Assembly (NCBI GenBank): GCA_016296285.1
Contig: JAEDJP010000022.1
Span: 1 to 16,353, forward strand
Length of the DNA: 16,353 bases
Reading direction: 5' to 3'
From: Bacilli bacterium
GTDB lineage: Bacteria > Bacillota_I > Bacilli_A > RFN20 > CAG-826
In this document: positions 6,457 to 12,872 of the stretch, in pieces
Layout: each line of letters starts with the position of its first letter
How positions within the stretch are numbered: position 1 is the stretch's first letter
Program-made: the position numbers and the translations under genes
The notes under the pieces: generated by a model
Databases searched by the model: none
Told to the model about the DNA's origin: nothing
The model's input: the letters and a program-made list of their open reading frames with translations, nothing else

Positions 6457-6904
6457 GTAGACACTTTCTAAAGGTTACGGAGGCAGGAGACGCGAGCATC
6501 GGATGCCTCCGTAACGTAAACTCGATTCAAGGAGGATGGAAATGTACCACACGCCAAGCGAAAGGATGGAGATCGGAAGGCGCGTATTCGCTCACAAACT
6601 GACCAAAAAGGAGGCGGCCGCGGAACACGACATCACCGAGCAGAGCATCTACCGGTACGTCAGGGAATGTCTGAAGAGCGCCGGCATCGACGACGTCCCG
6701 AAGGCCATCGAGACCTATATCGAATATTTCAACGATGGCAGGCCCTCGCACGCGTTCGGCTACCTGACGCCGAAGGCCTTCCGGAAGATGTACGCCGGGA
6801 AGCCCGGCCAACCGAAGAAGCCGAGCAGAATCGCCTACGAGAAAAAACAGGCGGCTATCGCGAAGGCGAAGGCCGGAAGAAAGAAAAATGAAAGGCGTGT
6901 CTAC
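6457..6904 (+). mobile_element. Internally deleted IS3-type element (miniature IS)
   Basis: About 450 bases bounded by GTAGACAC (6457-6464) and its reverse complement GTGTCTAC (6897-6904); a few bases further inside, a TTTC also matches. AAAA flanks both sides (6453-6456 and 6905-6908) and could be a short target duplication, though a run of A is weak proof. Weaker matching continues outward to a possible TG (6439-6440) and CA (6921-6922), so the true ends may be wider. Inside is one ORF joining the start of an IS3 OrfA to the end of its OrfB. The catalytic core is missing, so the element could move only with help from a full copy elsewhere. Its base composition differs sharply from the AT-rich gene on its left. 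Confidence 0.6.
6474..6515 (+). repeat. 12-bp perfect hairpin before the IS ORF
   Basis: GTTACGGAGGCA (6474-6485) and TGCCTCCGTAAC (6504-6515) are exact complements around an 18-base loop, ending 13 bases before the AAGGAGG ribosome binding site. GTAACCT (6446-6452) can instead pair with AGGTTAC (6472-6478), which overlaps the left arm, so two foldings exclude each other. There is no T tract, so it is not an ordinary terminator. IS elements often use such stems to block transposase expression from outside transcripts. Confidence 0.6.
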
Positions 6905-6937
6905 AAAACGTCGACTCGTGCAGTAGGCTTCCGATGA
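6542..6937 (+). pseudogene. IS3 transposase remnant: OrfA N-terminus fused to OrfB C-terminus
   Basis: 131 residues from the ATG at 6542, placed after AAGGAGG; an ATG at 6536 overlaps the binding site and is less likely. Residues 1-42 (MYHTPSERMEIGRRV...KKEAAAEHDITEQSIYRYV) are the helix-turn-helix start of an IS3-type OrfA. From about residue 53, PKAIETYIEYFNDGRPSHAF and GYLTPKAFRKMY match the extreme C-terminus of the OrfB DDE integrase. Everything between, including all three catalytic acidic residues, is gone, yet the joint stays in frame. The tail (residues 85-131) is rich in Lys and Arg and reads through the right inverted repeat to a stop outside it. The product cannot transpose DNA but could still bind IS ends and act as a repressor; that is inference. 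Confidence 0.72.
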
Positions 6938-6989
6938 GAAATCGAAATTATCATCGCTTTAACGCCATCGAAGCTCTTACGAAAAGCAA

Positions 6990-7985
6990 TCAACGAACCC
7001 GCTTGTATCTTTGATTCCTGCTTGTCGGCTTTTCGGGGTATTCCAAAATCACATACCCTTCCGCGATCATGGGGTTAAGATAATTCTTTCTTAAGGTTTC
7101 TTTGCTCTTCAGTCCCAACAGGCCCATGATTTCGTTTGCGCTCAAAAACGCCCCGAGCGGCACGAAAGACAAAAACTTTTTCGCATAGATCGAATGGTCG
7201 GAAAACACGGAAGCATTCTGAATCAATTCCGCCAAAGCGGTATCGATCATTTGGAGCATGAACAGGATAAAGGGATTGGATTTCCCGGCGATATGGGACT
7301 CGCTGATCGCTTTGTAGTAATCGGCTTGGTGATCCTTGATTTGGTTCTCAATCGGGAGGTAATAGAACGCGGGGTTCCATTTCCCCAAAAGGGCGGTTTG
7401 CCAAAACCTTGCCATGCGACCATTCCCGTCGGAGAACGGATGGATGAAAACAAATTCGTAATGAAAAACAGAAGAAAGGATCAAAGGATGAAGTGAACTC
7501 ATGTTTCTTTTGATCCAAGAGAACAAGCCGCTCATGAGGCCATCGACCATCTCTGGGGGAGGGGCCACGAAGACAACTCGCCCGCTTTCGTCCGCCACCC
7601 CTTCGTTTCCGGTCCGGAAATGGCCGGCATGATCGACGACGTCTTTCCCGACGATGGCATGGATTCTCAGCAATTCCTTTTTCGAATACGGATCGATGCT
7701 TTCGAGTTCTTCGTAAGCCCGGATCACGTTTTTCACTTCGAGAATATCCTTTTGGGGTCCAAGAACCATTCTGCCATTGATGACATCGCTCACCTGATTG
7801 ATTGACAAGGAATTCGCCTCGATGGCACAACTCGCCTGAATCGAACGGATTCTGTTTTGCTTTCTCAAGACCGGGAGCCTATCGAGTTCGCGAAAAATAT
7901 TGATCTTGCCGATTTTCTCCATAATTGCGGAGACAAAACGCACGATTTCGTTGCTCAAAACAAAAGGAGGCTCGTATTCTTCCAT
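6990..7985 (-). CDS. Fic family protein with C-terminal winged helix (fic3)
   Basis: 331 residues. The inhibitory-helix motif appears as S52CAIEAN58; the Glu is present but the following Gly/Asn is Ala, with Asn one place later. The segment EVKNVIRAYEEL (83-94) and GHFRTGNEGV (121-130) are typical of the large Fic class. The catalytic motif H182PFSDGNGRMAR193 is complete, so AMP transfer to a protein is the likely activity. Residues 265-331 look like a winged helix ending in a basic tail (RNQRYKRVR). The ATG at 7985 was chosen because a promoter with CTGACG, a 17-base spacer and extended TGGTAGAAT ends six bases before it; there is no Shine-Dalgarno site. Three 12-bp repeats abut that promoter. 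It differs clearly from fic1 and fic2, so the three are not recent copies. Confidence 0.9.
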   Translation of the reverse strand: MEEYEPPFVLSNEIVRFVSAIMEKIGKINIFRELDRLPVLRKQNRIRSIQASCAIEANSLSINQVSDVINGRMVLGPQKDILEVKNVIRAYEELESIDPYSKKELLRIHAIVGKDVVDHAGHFRTGNEGVADESGRVVFVAPPPEMVDGLMSGLFSWIKRNMSSLHPLILSSVFHYEFVFIHPFSDGNGRMARFWQTALLGKWNPAFYYLPIENQIKDHQADYYKAISESHIAGKSNPFILFMLQMIDTALAELIQNASVFSDHSIYAKKFLSFVPLGAFLSANEIMGLLGLKSKETLRKNYLNPMIAEGYVILEYPEKPTSRNQRYKRVR

Positions 7986-7991
7986 GGCTTG

Positions 7992-8020
7992 ATTCTACCA
8001 TATCATCGTCCGTTCGTCAG
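7992..8020 (-). promoter_or_regulatory. fic3 promoter, extended -10, leaderless geometry
   Basis: On the - strand CTGACG (8015-8020), 17 bases, then TAGAAT (7992-7997) preceded by TGG, an extended -10. Only six bases separate it from the ATG at 7985, placing the transcript start at the start codon. Confidence 0.65.
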
Positions 8021-8021
8021 G

Positions 8022-8057
8022 TTATCTTGCTTATTATCTTGCTTATTATCTTGCTTA
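8022..8057. repeat. Three perfect 12-bp tandem repeats next to the fic3 promoter
   Basis: TTATCTTGCTTA occurs three times head to tail without a mismatch (TAAGCAAGATAA on the - strand). The array ends one base from the fic3 -35 box and lies between it and the tRNA-Trp terminator. This is where an activator or autorepressor would bind; it could also be simple replication slippage. Confidence 0.85.
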
Positions 8058-8060
8058 AAG

Positions 8061-8091
8061 ATAAGAAAAAGCGCCGACAAGGAGTCGACGC
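8061..8091 (-). terminator. Rho-independent terminator of tRNA-Trp
   Basis: On the - strand GCGTCGAC (8084-8091), loop TCCTT, GTCGGCGC (8071-8078), then TTTTTCTTAT. The stem is eight pairs with one G-T. It begins 14 bases behind the tRNA CCA end. Confidence 0.85.
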
Positions 8092-8105
8092 ATTTGGGTG
8101 TTTTT

Positions 8106-8179
8106 TGGCAGGGGCAGAAGGAATCGAACCCTCATCAACGGTTTTGGAGACCGCTGTTCTGCCATTGAACCATGCCCCT
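8106..8179 (-). tRNA. trnW: tRNA-Trp (anticodon CCA)
   Basis: A complete cloverleaf is read on the - strand: acceptor stem AGGGGCA with TGCCCCT, D arm GTTCAATGGCAGAAC, anticodon stem GCGGT with ACCGT around loop CTCCAAA (anticodon CCA, U33 and purine 37 in place), and T arm GAGGG-TTCGATT-CCTTC. Discriminator G73 is the one bacterial TrpRS expects, and the CCA end is encoded. It has its own promoter (8205-8234) and terminator. CCA reads only UGG, in line with TGA being a stop here. It forms the boundary between the K+ operon and the Fic/IS block. Confidence 0.96.
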
Positions 8180-8204
8180 AGTTCCCGGCGGTGAGCCGAG
8201 AGGT

Positions 8205-8234
8205 ATTATAGACTACGGGCGATTTTGCTGACAA
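8205..8234 (-). promoter_or_regulatory. tRNA-Trp promoter
   Basis: On the - strand TTGTCA (8229-8234), an 18-base spacer, and a perfect TATAAT (8205-8210) about 25 bases before the tRNA. The -10 box contains the TAA stop of yqeY, so the promoter lies within the end of that gene. Confidence 0.75.
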
Positions 8235-8622
8235 GACCCATATCGACCTTGCCGTCGTAGTTCGCTTTGAAATGCTTCATGACGGCGGGGATGGACTTGT
8301 CCTCGAGGCCGAGGATAATCGCCTTGATCTCGCTTTCCTCGAGCATTTTCGGGAGGAACGCGGAGATGACCTCGAGTTGGTGGGCGGTCGCCGCGGCATC
8401 CTCATGACGCCCGGCTTTCTCGTAGCCGGCTTTCTCTTCCTCGAGTTCTTTCGCGAACTTCTGGATCATGCGGACGATGTCGGCATCGCCGATTTGCTTG
8501 CCAGAGCCCGAGGTGAGGGCCTCCTGGTAACGGGAGATGAGGATGGAGTAAGCACCACGGGCAATCGCGTCGTGGTCTTTCATGGCCTGGATGTTGGCCT
8601 TTTTGATTTGATCGATGAGCAT
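8206..8622 (-). CDS. yqeY: GatB/YqeY domain protein
   Basis: 138 residues, the usual length for stand-alone YqeY. It matches the family along its whole length: an N-terminal helix with IKKANIQAMKDHDAIARGAY, then ADIVRMIQKFAKELEEEKAG, the block AGRHEDAAATAHQLEVISAF followed by LPKMLEESEI, and the C-terminal VMKHFKANYDGKVDMG. The domain is shared with the tRNA-binding tail of GatB, the amidotransferase that corrects Asp/Glu-charged tRNAs; the role of the free protein is not settled. Start: ATG with AAAGGAGA six bases before it. It follows trkH by 13 bases and is the last gene of that operon. Its stop codon is part of the tRNA-Trp promoter. Confidence 0.92.
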   Translation of the reverse strand: MLIDQIKKANIQAMKDHDAIARGAYSILISRYQEALTSGSGKQIGDADIVRMIQKFAKELEEEKAGYEKAGRHEDAAATAHQLEVISAFLPKMLEESEIKAIILGLEDKSIPAVMKHFKANYDGKVDMGLVSKIARSL

Positions 8623-8635
8623 AAGGGCTCTCCTT

Positions 8636-10333
8636 TCATGAAACTAAAGTGGATGTTGAGCGTTCCGTCTTGCGTTTGGCGCGACGGTAGCGGATCTCCT
8701 CGGTGACGTTTGAGAACGCGTAGAAGAGAGGCATGATCTCAAGACGGCCGAGGAACATGTCGACCGTCAAGGTCCACACGGTTAGATTATACGCCCAAGA
8801 CGTGGCGCCGAATTCCGCGCGATACGCAAGGAAATCGCTCACGCCATAACCGGTGTTGGACGAGGCCGAGACGACGTTATAGAGGACGCTTGGCAAATCC
8901 ATCTTGGTGTAGGGGGCGCTGCCATCGGGGGCCATGACGCCGATGAGGGTCGAGAGGATGACGAGCAGCAGGAAGAGGATTCCATAGTGTTCCGCTTCCG
9001 AGACCGTGGCGGAATCGAGTTCCTCGGTCTTGCCATAACGGTAAATCGTCTTGGGACGAAGCTGATGGGGACTTAGGAAGCGATAACGGATGGAATAGAA
9101 CAAGGATTTGAGGGAAACCACCACGCGATATTGCTTGAGACCGCCGCCGGTGGACCCGACGCCGCCACCCATGAACATCGCGAAGATCGAGGCGAGGAAC
9201 AAGGGTTTCCCGAGAGCCATGAACGTGGGAAGGTCGGTGTTAGAGAAACCCGACGTCGTGGCGCTCCCGACGAGGTAGAAGGCGATGTCCATCGCGGCTT
9301 TGTCGAGGGGAATCGCGGGGTTTTCTTGACGGAGCATGAGCAAGAAGCCGCCGAATGAGAAGGCGAAGAGAACGAGGAAGGAGGAAATGCCGAACAAGGT
9401 TTCCGAGTCGCGGAAGAACTTCTTCCATTTGCCGGTCAGGAAGAACGTGTGGAGGACGAAGCTGACCGCGGACAGGGTAACGAGCACCATCATGACGATC
9501 TCGATGCTCAGGAAATTCACGGGGAAGAACGCCCCGTTCCCGACTTCCTCAACGCGGATGCCGTTCTCGAAATGGTAATTGAGGATCTGGCCTTCATAGG
9601 CTTCATAGAAGGCGATGTTGGACGAGCGGAGGGAGAGGCCGCCGCCGGAAAGGGCGCACATCGAGATGTTGAACGCATCGAAGAGGGGAAGACCCGAGAG
9701 CCAAAGGGCGAGGGCCCCGAGGACCATGTAGGCGGTGTAGATCCCAAGGATGACCTGAGCGGTTTTGCGCAAGGAGGCGAGGATGCGGTCGTTATGCCCT
9801 TCGCCTTGATAAAGGGCCATGGAGGTATTGCCTCCCAAAAGGGAAGCGAGGATCAAAACGAACCCAACGCCCCCGATGAATTGCATCCAGGAACGGGCAA
9901 AGGTGTAGACGTGGGGGCAGAAGGCGCCCGGGGAATCGAGGAAGTCCTTGAAGACGTTGAGGCCGGTCGTGGAATAAGCCGAGGTGACCTCGAACATGGA
10001 CTCCGCGAACGTCATTTGCATCTGCCCGCGGATGCCGGCGATGAACATGGGGGCGGCTCCGGAGAGAATCGCGACGAGCCACACGAGCACGAGCAGCATG
10101 GAATCCTGGTGACGGACGAACTTGGTTCGCTTCCGCTTGAAGAGGAACGCGAAATAGAGGATCACGCCGAGCAGGATGTCGATCCCGGAAGGCAAGACGA
10201 AGTTGAACCAGCAAGCGGTTTCGCCGGGATATGCCATCATGACCATGGGGAAGGCCGTGATGAATCCGACGAGCACGAGGAAAATGCCGAGGTATCCTAG
10301 GAGCATTCTCACGCCGGACACTTCTTTTCTCAC
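8636..10333 (-). CDS. trkH: Potassium uptake channel subunit TrkH/KtrB family
   Basis: 565 residues with about ten membrane segments. Four pore loops of the superfamily are visible: S121TTGLN126, S229GGGLS234, TTS361GFSN365 and S492NTGYG497, each placing the filter Gly. The conserved gating block G393STGGGLK400 follows the third unit. The protein forms the membrane pore of a K+ (or K+/Na+) uptake system and is gated by TrkA/KtrA-type ring proteins; both partners lie directly upstream. The third-unit TTSGFSN and fourth-unit SNTGYG are standard, while the GGG of loop two is less common. Start is a GTG with GGGAGA about nine bases upstream, three bases behind the trkA2 stop; an ATG nine codons in is the alternative. 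The C-terminus ends with a basic cytoplasmic tail (about 546-565). Confidence 0.93.
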   Translation of the reverse strand: MRKEVSGVRMLLGYLGIFLVLVGFITAFPMVMMAYPGETACWFNFVLPSGIDILLGVILYFAFLFKRKRTKFVRHQDSMLLVLVWLVAILSGAAPMFIAGIRGQMQMTFAESMFEVTSAYSTTGLNVFKDFLDSPGAFCPHVYTFARSWMQFIGGVGFVLILASLLGGNTSMALYQGEGHNDRILASLRKTAQVILGIYTAYMVLGALALWLSGLPLFDAFNISMCALSGGGLSLRSSNIAFYEAYEGQILNYHFENGIRVEEVGNGAFFPVNFLSIEIVMMVLVTLSAVSFVLHTFFLTGKWKKFFRDSETLFGISSFLVLFAFSFGGFLLMLRQENPAIPLDKAAMDIAFYLVGSATTSGFSNTDLPTFMALGKPLFLASIFAMFMGGGVGSTGGGLKQYRVVVSLKSLFYSIRYRFLSPHQLRPKTIYRYGKTEELDSATVSEAEHYGILFLLLVILSTLIGVMAPDGSAPYTKMDLPSVLYNVVSASSNTGYGVSDFLAYRAEFGATSWAYNLTVWTLTVDMFLGRLEIMPLFYAFSNVTEEIRYRRAKRKTERSTSTLVS

Positions 10334-10336
10334 GGT

Positions 10337-11062
10337 TTATTCTCCCGCGGCCACCTTCTTGGAATCCGCTTTGGCAAGGGTCTTCAAAGCGTCGGCATCG
10401 AGTTCTTTGGAAAGGAAATTCGAGACTTTCGCGGAATTCTCGGGAGCGCAGACGTAGAGCAAGACGTCCATCGGGAGAAGGACGATGTCGCCGTTGGGGA
10501 TGATGACCTCGTAGTTGCGCTTGATGGCGGCAATCGAGGCGATCTTGTTCGGGAATTTGATGTCGCGGATCTTGCGGTTCGCGATGACGTGCTTGGAAAG
10601 GACCGTGAATTCAGTGACGTTGATTTTGTCGTTGTCGATGCTAAGCGTCTTGACGAGAGATTCCATCGTGGTCTCGCTGCGAATGGATTGCGCGAGCAAA
10701 TACGTGCTCGAGAGGACGGAATCGATGCCGAGCTGCTCATAGAGGTCGACGTTTTTGGGGTTGTTGACGACGCAGATGCACTTCTTGGCGTTGAACACCT
10801 TCTTGGCGAGCAAGCAAACCGCGAAGTTGTCCGTGTCCTTCTCGCAAAGGGAAATGAAAATATCCGCGTCGTAGGCGTCCGCCTCGTCGAGGATGTAGCG
10901 CCGCCAGGGATCCCCGCACGTGACGGAGACGCGGCAACGCTTCTTGAGCAAATCCGCGACGACGGGATCGCCGTTGATGACGATGAGCTCGTTGTTCTTC
11001 CCCTTGAACATCGAAAGGATGAATTCGGCTTGGGAGTCGCCGCCGGCGATGACGATTTTCAT
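10337..11062 (-). CDS. TrkA-type K+ uptake regulator with RCK-C domain (trkA2)
   Basis: 241 residues. Residues 1-125 form a Rossmann-like RCK-N domain, but the dinucleotide loop reads IAGGDSQAEF instead of GxGxxG, so nucleotide binding may be weak or lost; the acidic residue at the end of strand two (D32) is kept. Residues about 135-220 (TEFTVLSKHVIANRKIRDIK...VIIPNGDIVLLPMDVLLYV) fit an RCK-C (TrkA_C) domain, which in KtrA-type proteins can bind c-di-AMP. A lysine- and alanine-rich tail ends the protein. It overlaps trkA1 by four bases (ATGA) with GGAGG in place, and trkH follows three bases later, so the three are made together. Likely it gates TrkH as a hetero-ring with trkA1. Confidence 0.85.
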   Translation of the reverse strand: MKIVIAGGDSQAEFILSMFKGKNNELIVINGDPVVADLLKKRCRVSVTCGDPWRRYILDEADAYDADIFISLCEKDTDNFAVCLLAKKVFNAKKCICVVNNPKNVDLYEQLGIDSVLSSTYLLAQSIRSETTMESLVKTLSIDNDKINVTEFTVLSKHVIANRKIRDIKFPNKIASIAAIKRNYEVIIPNGDIVLLPMDVLLYVCAPENSAKVSNFLSKELDADALKTLAKADSKKVAAGE

Positions 11063-11475
11063 TCTTCGCGCCCTCCGGTCTTGAACGTGAAATAGCGGGA
11101 ACGGGACAACTGGAACGGATAGATGATCTTGGCAGGCATCCCTTGGACGAGGAAACCCTTATCCGGATCGTCGAAACGAACGAAGATATGGGGGACGTGG
11201 TATTTTTTCGCGCAGAGATACGTGACGAAGAGATTGATGTTGTCGTCTCCCGTCGTGATCACGACTTCCCCCGCGTTCTCGATGCCGATTTCCTCGAGGT
11301 CTTCGGTCGAGGTGCAATCCCCGACGGAAAAGATGCCCGAGAATTGCTCGTCGAGCCGGGAAAACGAGGATTTGTCCGTATCCATGACCAAGACGTCATC
11401 GCCCTTTCGCGAATTCTCGTTCGCGATGGACGAGCCTAGTCTGCCGCAGCCGATGACTATGATTTTGTTCTTCAT
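11059..11475 (-). CDS. TrkA-N (RCK-N) K+ uptake regulator, short form (trkA1)
   Basis: 138 residues, only the RCK-N domain: VIG9CGRLG14SSIA is a full GxGxxG dinucleotide loop, D32 ends strand two, and VGDCTSTEDLEEIGIENAG and ITTGDDNIN are standard strand/helix blocks. The RCK-C half found in a complete TrkA is absent, while the next gene supplies one together with a degenerate nucleotide loop. The two therefore look like complementary subunits of one gating ring. It leads the operon trkA1-trkA2-trkH-yqeY. The ATG at 11475 has AGGAGA five bases upstream, and the promoter at 11496-11523 leaves a leader of roughly 15 bases. Confidence 0.88.
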   Translation of the reverse strand: MKNKIIVIGCGRLGSSIANENSRKGDDVLVMDTDKSSFSRLDEQFSGIFSVGDCTSTEDLEEIGIENAGEVVITTGDDNINLFVTYLCAKKYHVPHIFVRFDDPDKGFLVQGMPAKIIYPFQLSRSRYFTFKTGGREE

Positions 11476-11495
11476 CAGGTTCTCCTAAGGCCGAT

Positions 11496-11523
11496 ATTAT
11501 ATATCGGGTTTTAGCGTTGGCAA
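11496..11523 (-). promoter_or_regulatory. Promoter of the trkA1-trkA2-trkH-yqeY operon
   Basis: On the - strand TTGCCA (11518-11523), 16 bases, and TATAAT (11496-11501). The -10 box includes the first two bases of... the DUF5662 stop region (TAA at 11497-11499), so the promoter lies entirely within the end of that gene. Unlike the leaderless starts, a Shine-Dalgarno site (11481-11486) follows. Confidence 0.7.
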
Positions 11524-12105
11524 ATCGCCAAATGGGCGGAGGGTTTCGCGGACCTCGATTTCCGGGGTGCGCGAGGCGATTTCCGCGTACTTCGCTTTCG
11601 TGGCTTTCTTTTTGAGCCCCTTCCATTCGGATTCCGCGTATTGGACAAGGCACCATTCGATGAATTCCTTGGTCCTTTCCGTCATGATATACGCGTCTTT
11701 GTAATGGCGAAAATACGTTAATGGGGTCTCTCTTTTGAAGGATTCCGGGTGATAGCAATACGAGGCGCTCAGCATGTCCGCGACATATTCCATCGCCCAG
11801 TTCCACGGCATGGATTTCACGATGATGCGGCCCGCAAAAAAATCGGTCCAGTATTCCCAATGGTGCTTGTTGCGTTTCGTGTGATGCTGGCACACGGTCG
11901 AAAAGTAATGGTTCCGCAACCTCTCCTCATAGACGGGGGAATGGTCGCCCACGTAATAGGAGGCGGACACCCGGAACTCCGACCGCGAGAATTTGGTGAG
12001 GTCGTGGCGGAGGGACTGGAAGCAAATGCCGAGGTGCGAGGCGTTTGCGATCACGCGATGGCGATGCTTGAGCACGAGGCGCAGGTGGCGAAAGGAATGT
12101 CCCAT
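11497..12105 (-). CDS. DUF5662 family protein
   Basis: 202 residues from the ATG at 12105. The sequence is rich in His and aromatic residues: HLRLVLKHRHRV (7-18), then LRHDLTKFSRSEF (32-44), VCQHHTKRNKHHWEYW, and MPWNWAMEYVADMLSASYCY. This is the layout of DUF5662, a family common in Firmicutes; the HD and HH pairs suggest a metal-binding helical fold like HD-type hydrolases, but no activity is known to me. The start shares its A with the Sir2 stop (TGATG), with GGAGG just upstream, so translation is coupled to the Sir2 gene. The last codons contain the -35 to -10 region of the trkA promoter. Function unknown. Confidence 0.82.
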   Translation of the reverse strand: MGHSFRHLRLVLKHRHRVIANASHLGICFQSLRHDLTKFSRSEFRVSASYYVGDHSPVYEERLRNHYFSTVCQHHTKRNKHHWEYWTDFFAGRIIVKSMPWNWAMEYVADMLSASYCYHPESFKRETPLTYFRHYKDAYIMTERTKEFIEWCLVQYAESEWKGLKKKATKAKYAEIASRTPEIEVRETLRPFGDLPTLKPDI

Positions 12106-12839
12106 CAAAGATCCTCCAATAGGGCGCGCAACGTTTCCCCGACATCCGCGCGAATCACGTAATCGAACCGGCCATCAAGAGGCGTCGGTTCGCGGTTGAT
12201 GAGCACGGACACTTGGCCCGAGAAATAGAGGGGCAGCTCATTGATCGGGTAGACCTGAAGCGAGGTGCCCCCGACGATCAAGGCGTCCGCGTATTCGGTC
12301 GCAGCTTTCGCGCCCATGAGTTCTTCTTCCCCGAGAGGCTCGCCATAAAGGACGACATCCGGCTTGAAGGGAGCGTGGCAACGAGGGCAAAGAGGGACCC
12401 CATGGTGCGGAATTTGATCCAAGGTGGCCTTTTGCCCGCAGGAAACGCAGGTGTAGGAATGGATGGTTCCATGGACCGGGATCACCCGTTTGGACCCCGC
12501 GAGCTCATGAAGCCCGTCGATGTTCTGGGTCACGATGAAAAGGATGTGCCGATCCCCGAAATCCTTGAGAACGGCGTGGGCGAGGTTCGGCTTGGCCCCT
12601 TCATGGACCATGCTGGACCAATAGAAATCGTAAAAGAGGTCGGTGTGCTCGAAAAAGAAACGATGGGAAAGGATGTTTTCGTAAGAAAGCCCGTATTTCT
12701 CCGTGGTCTTGGCGATCCCGTCCGCCGAGCGGAAATCGGGAATTCCCGAGGCGGTCGAAACACCCGCGCCCCCGAGGAAGACAAAGCGTTTCGCCTTTTT
12801 GAGGCGATTCCGAATTTCTTGAATGACCTCGCGTTCCAT
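12105..12839 (-). CDS. cobB: NAD-dependent protein deacylase, Sir2 (sirtuin) family
   Basis: 244 residues from the ATG at 12839; a GTG one codon earlier (12842) is also possible. All sirtuin marks are present (numbered from the GTG): GAGVST (25-30), IPDFRS (34-39), TQNIDGLH (105-112), catalytic H124 in VHG, the zinc-binding pairs C132VSC135 and C152PRC155, GGTSLQVYP (191-199), and INREPT near the end. Sirtuins remove acyl groups from lysines using NAD+ in the cytoplasm, giving nicotinamide and O-acyl-ADP-ribose. A perfect TATAAT lies 9 bases before the ATG (6 before the GTG) and there is no Shine-Dalgarno site. The following DUF5662 gene is translationally coupled, which hints at a shared task. 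Confidence 0.95.
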   Translation of the reverse strand: MEREVIQEIRNRLKKAKRFVFLGGAGVSTASGIPDFRSADGIAKTTEKYGLSYENILSHRFFFEHTDLFYDFYWSSMVHEGAKPNLAHAVLKDFGDRHILFIVTQNIDGLHELAGSKRVIPVHGTIHSYTCVSCGQKATLDQIPHHGVPLCPRCHAPFKPDVVLYGEPLGEEELMGAKAATEYADALIVGGTSLQVYPINELPLYFSGQVSVLINREPTPLDGRFDYVIRADVGETLRALLEDL

Positions 12840-12848
12840 CACGCGGTC

Positions 12849-12854
12849 ATTATA
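12849..12854 (-). promoter_or_regulatory. -10 box of the Sir2-DUF5662 operon (leaderless geometry)
   Basis: TATAAT on the - strand in a GC-rich stretch, six bases before the GTG at 12842 and nine before the ATG at 12839. The -35 region (about CTGAGC at 16 bases) is weak. Confidence 0.55.
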
Positions 12855-12872
12855 CGCGCATTCGCGCGGTGC

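Noticed and set aside
9449..10300. 283-codon open frame on the + strand
   Set aside because: Antisense to trkH; highly charged, low-complexity translation with no recognisable domain.
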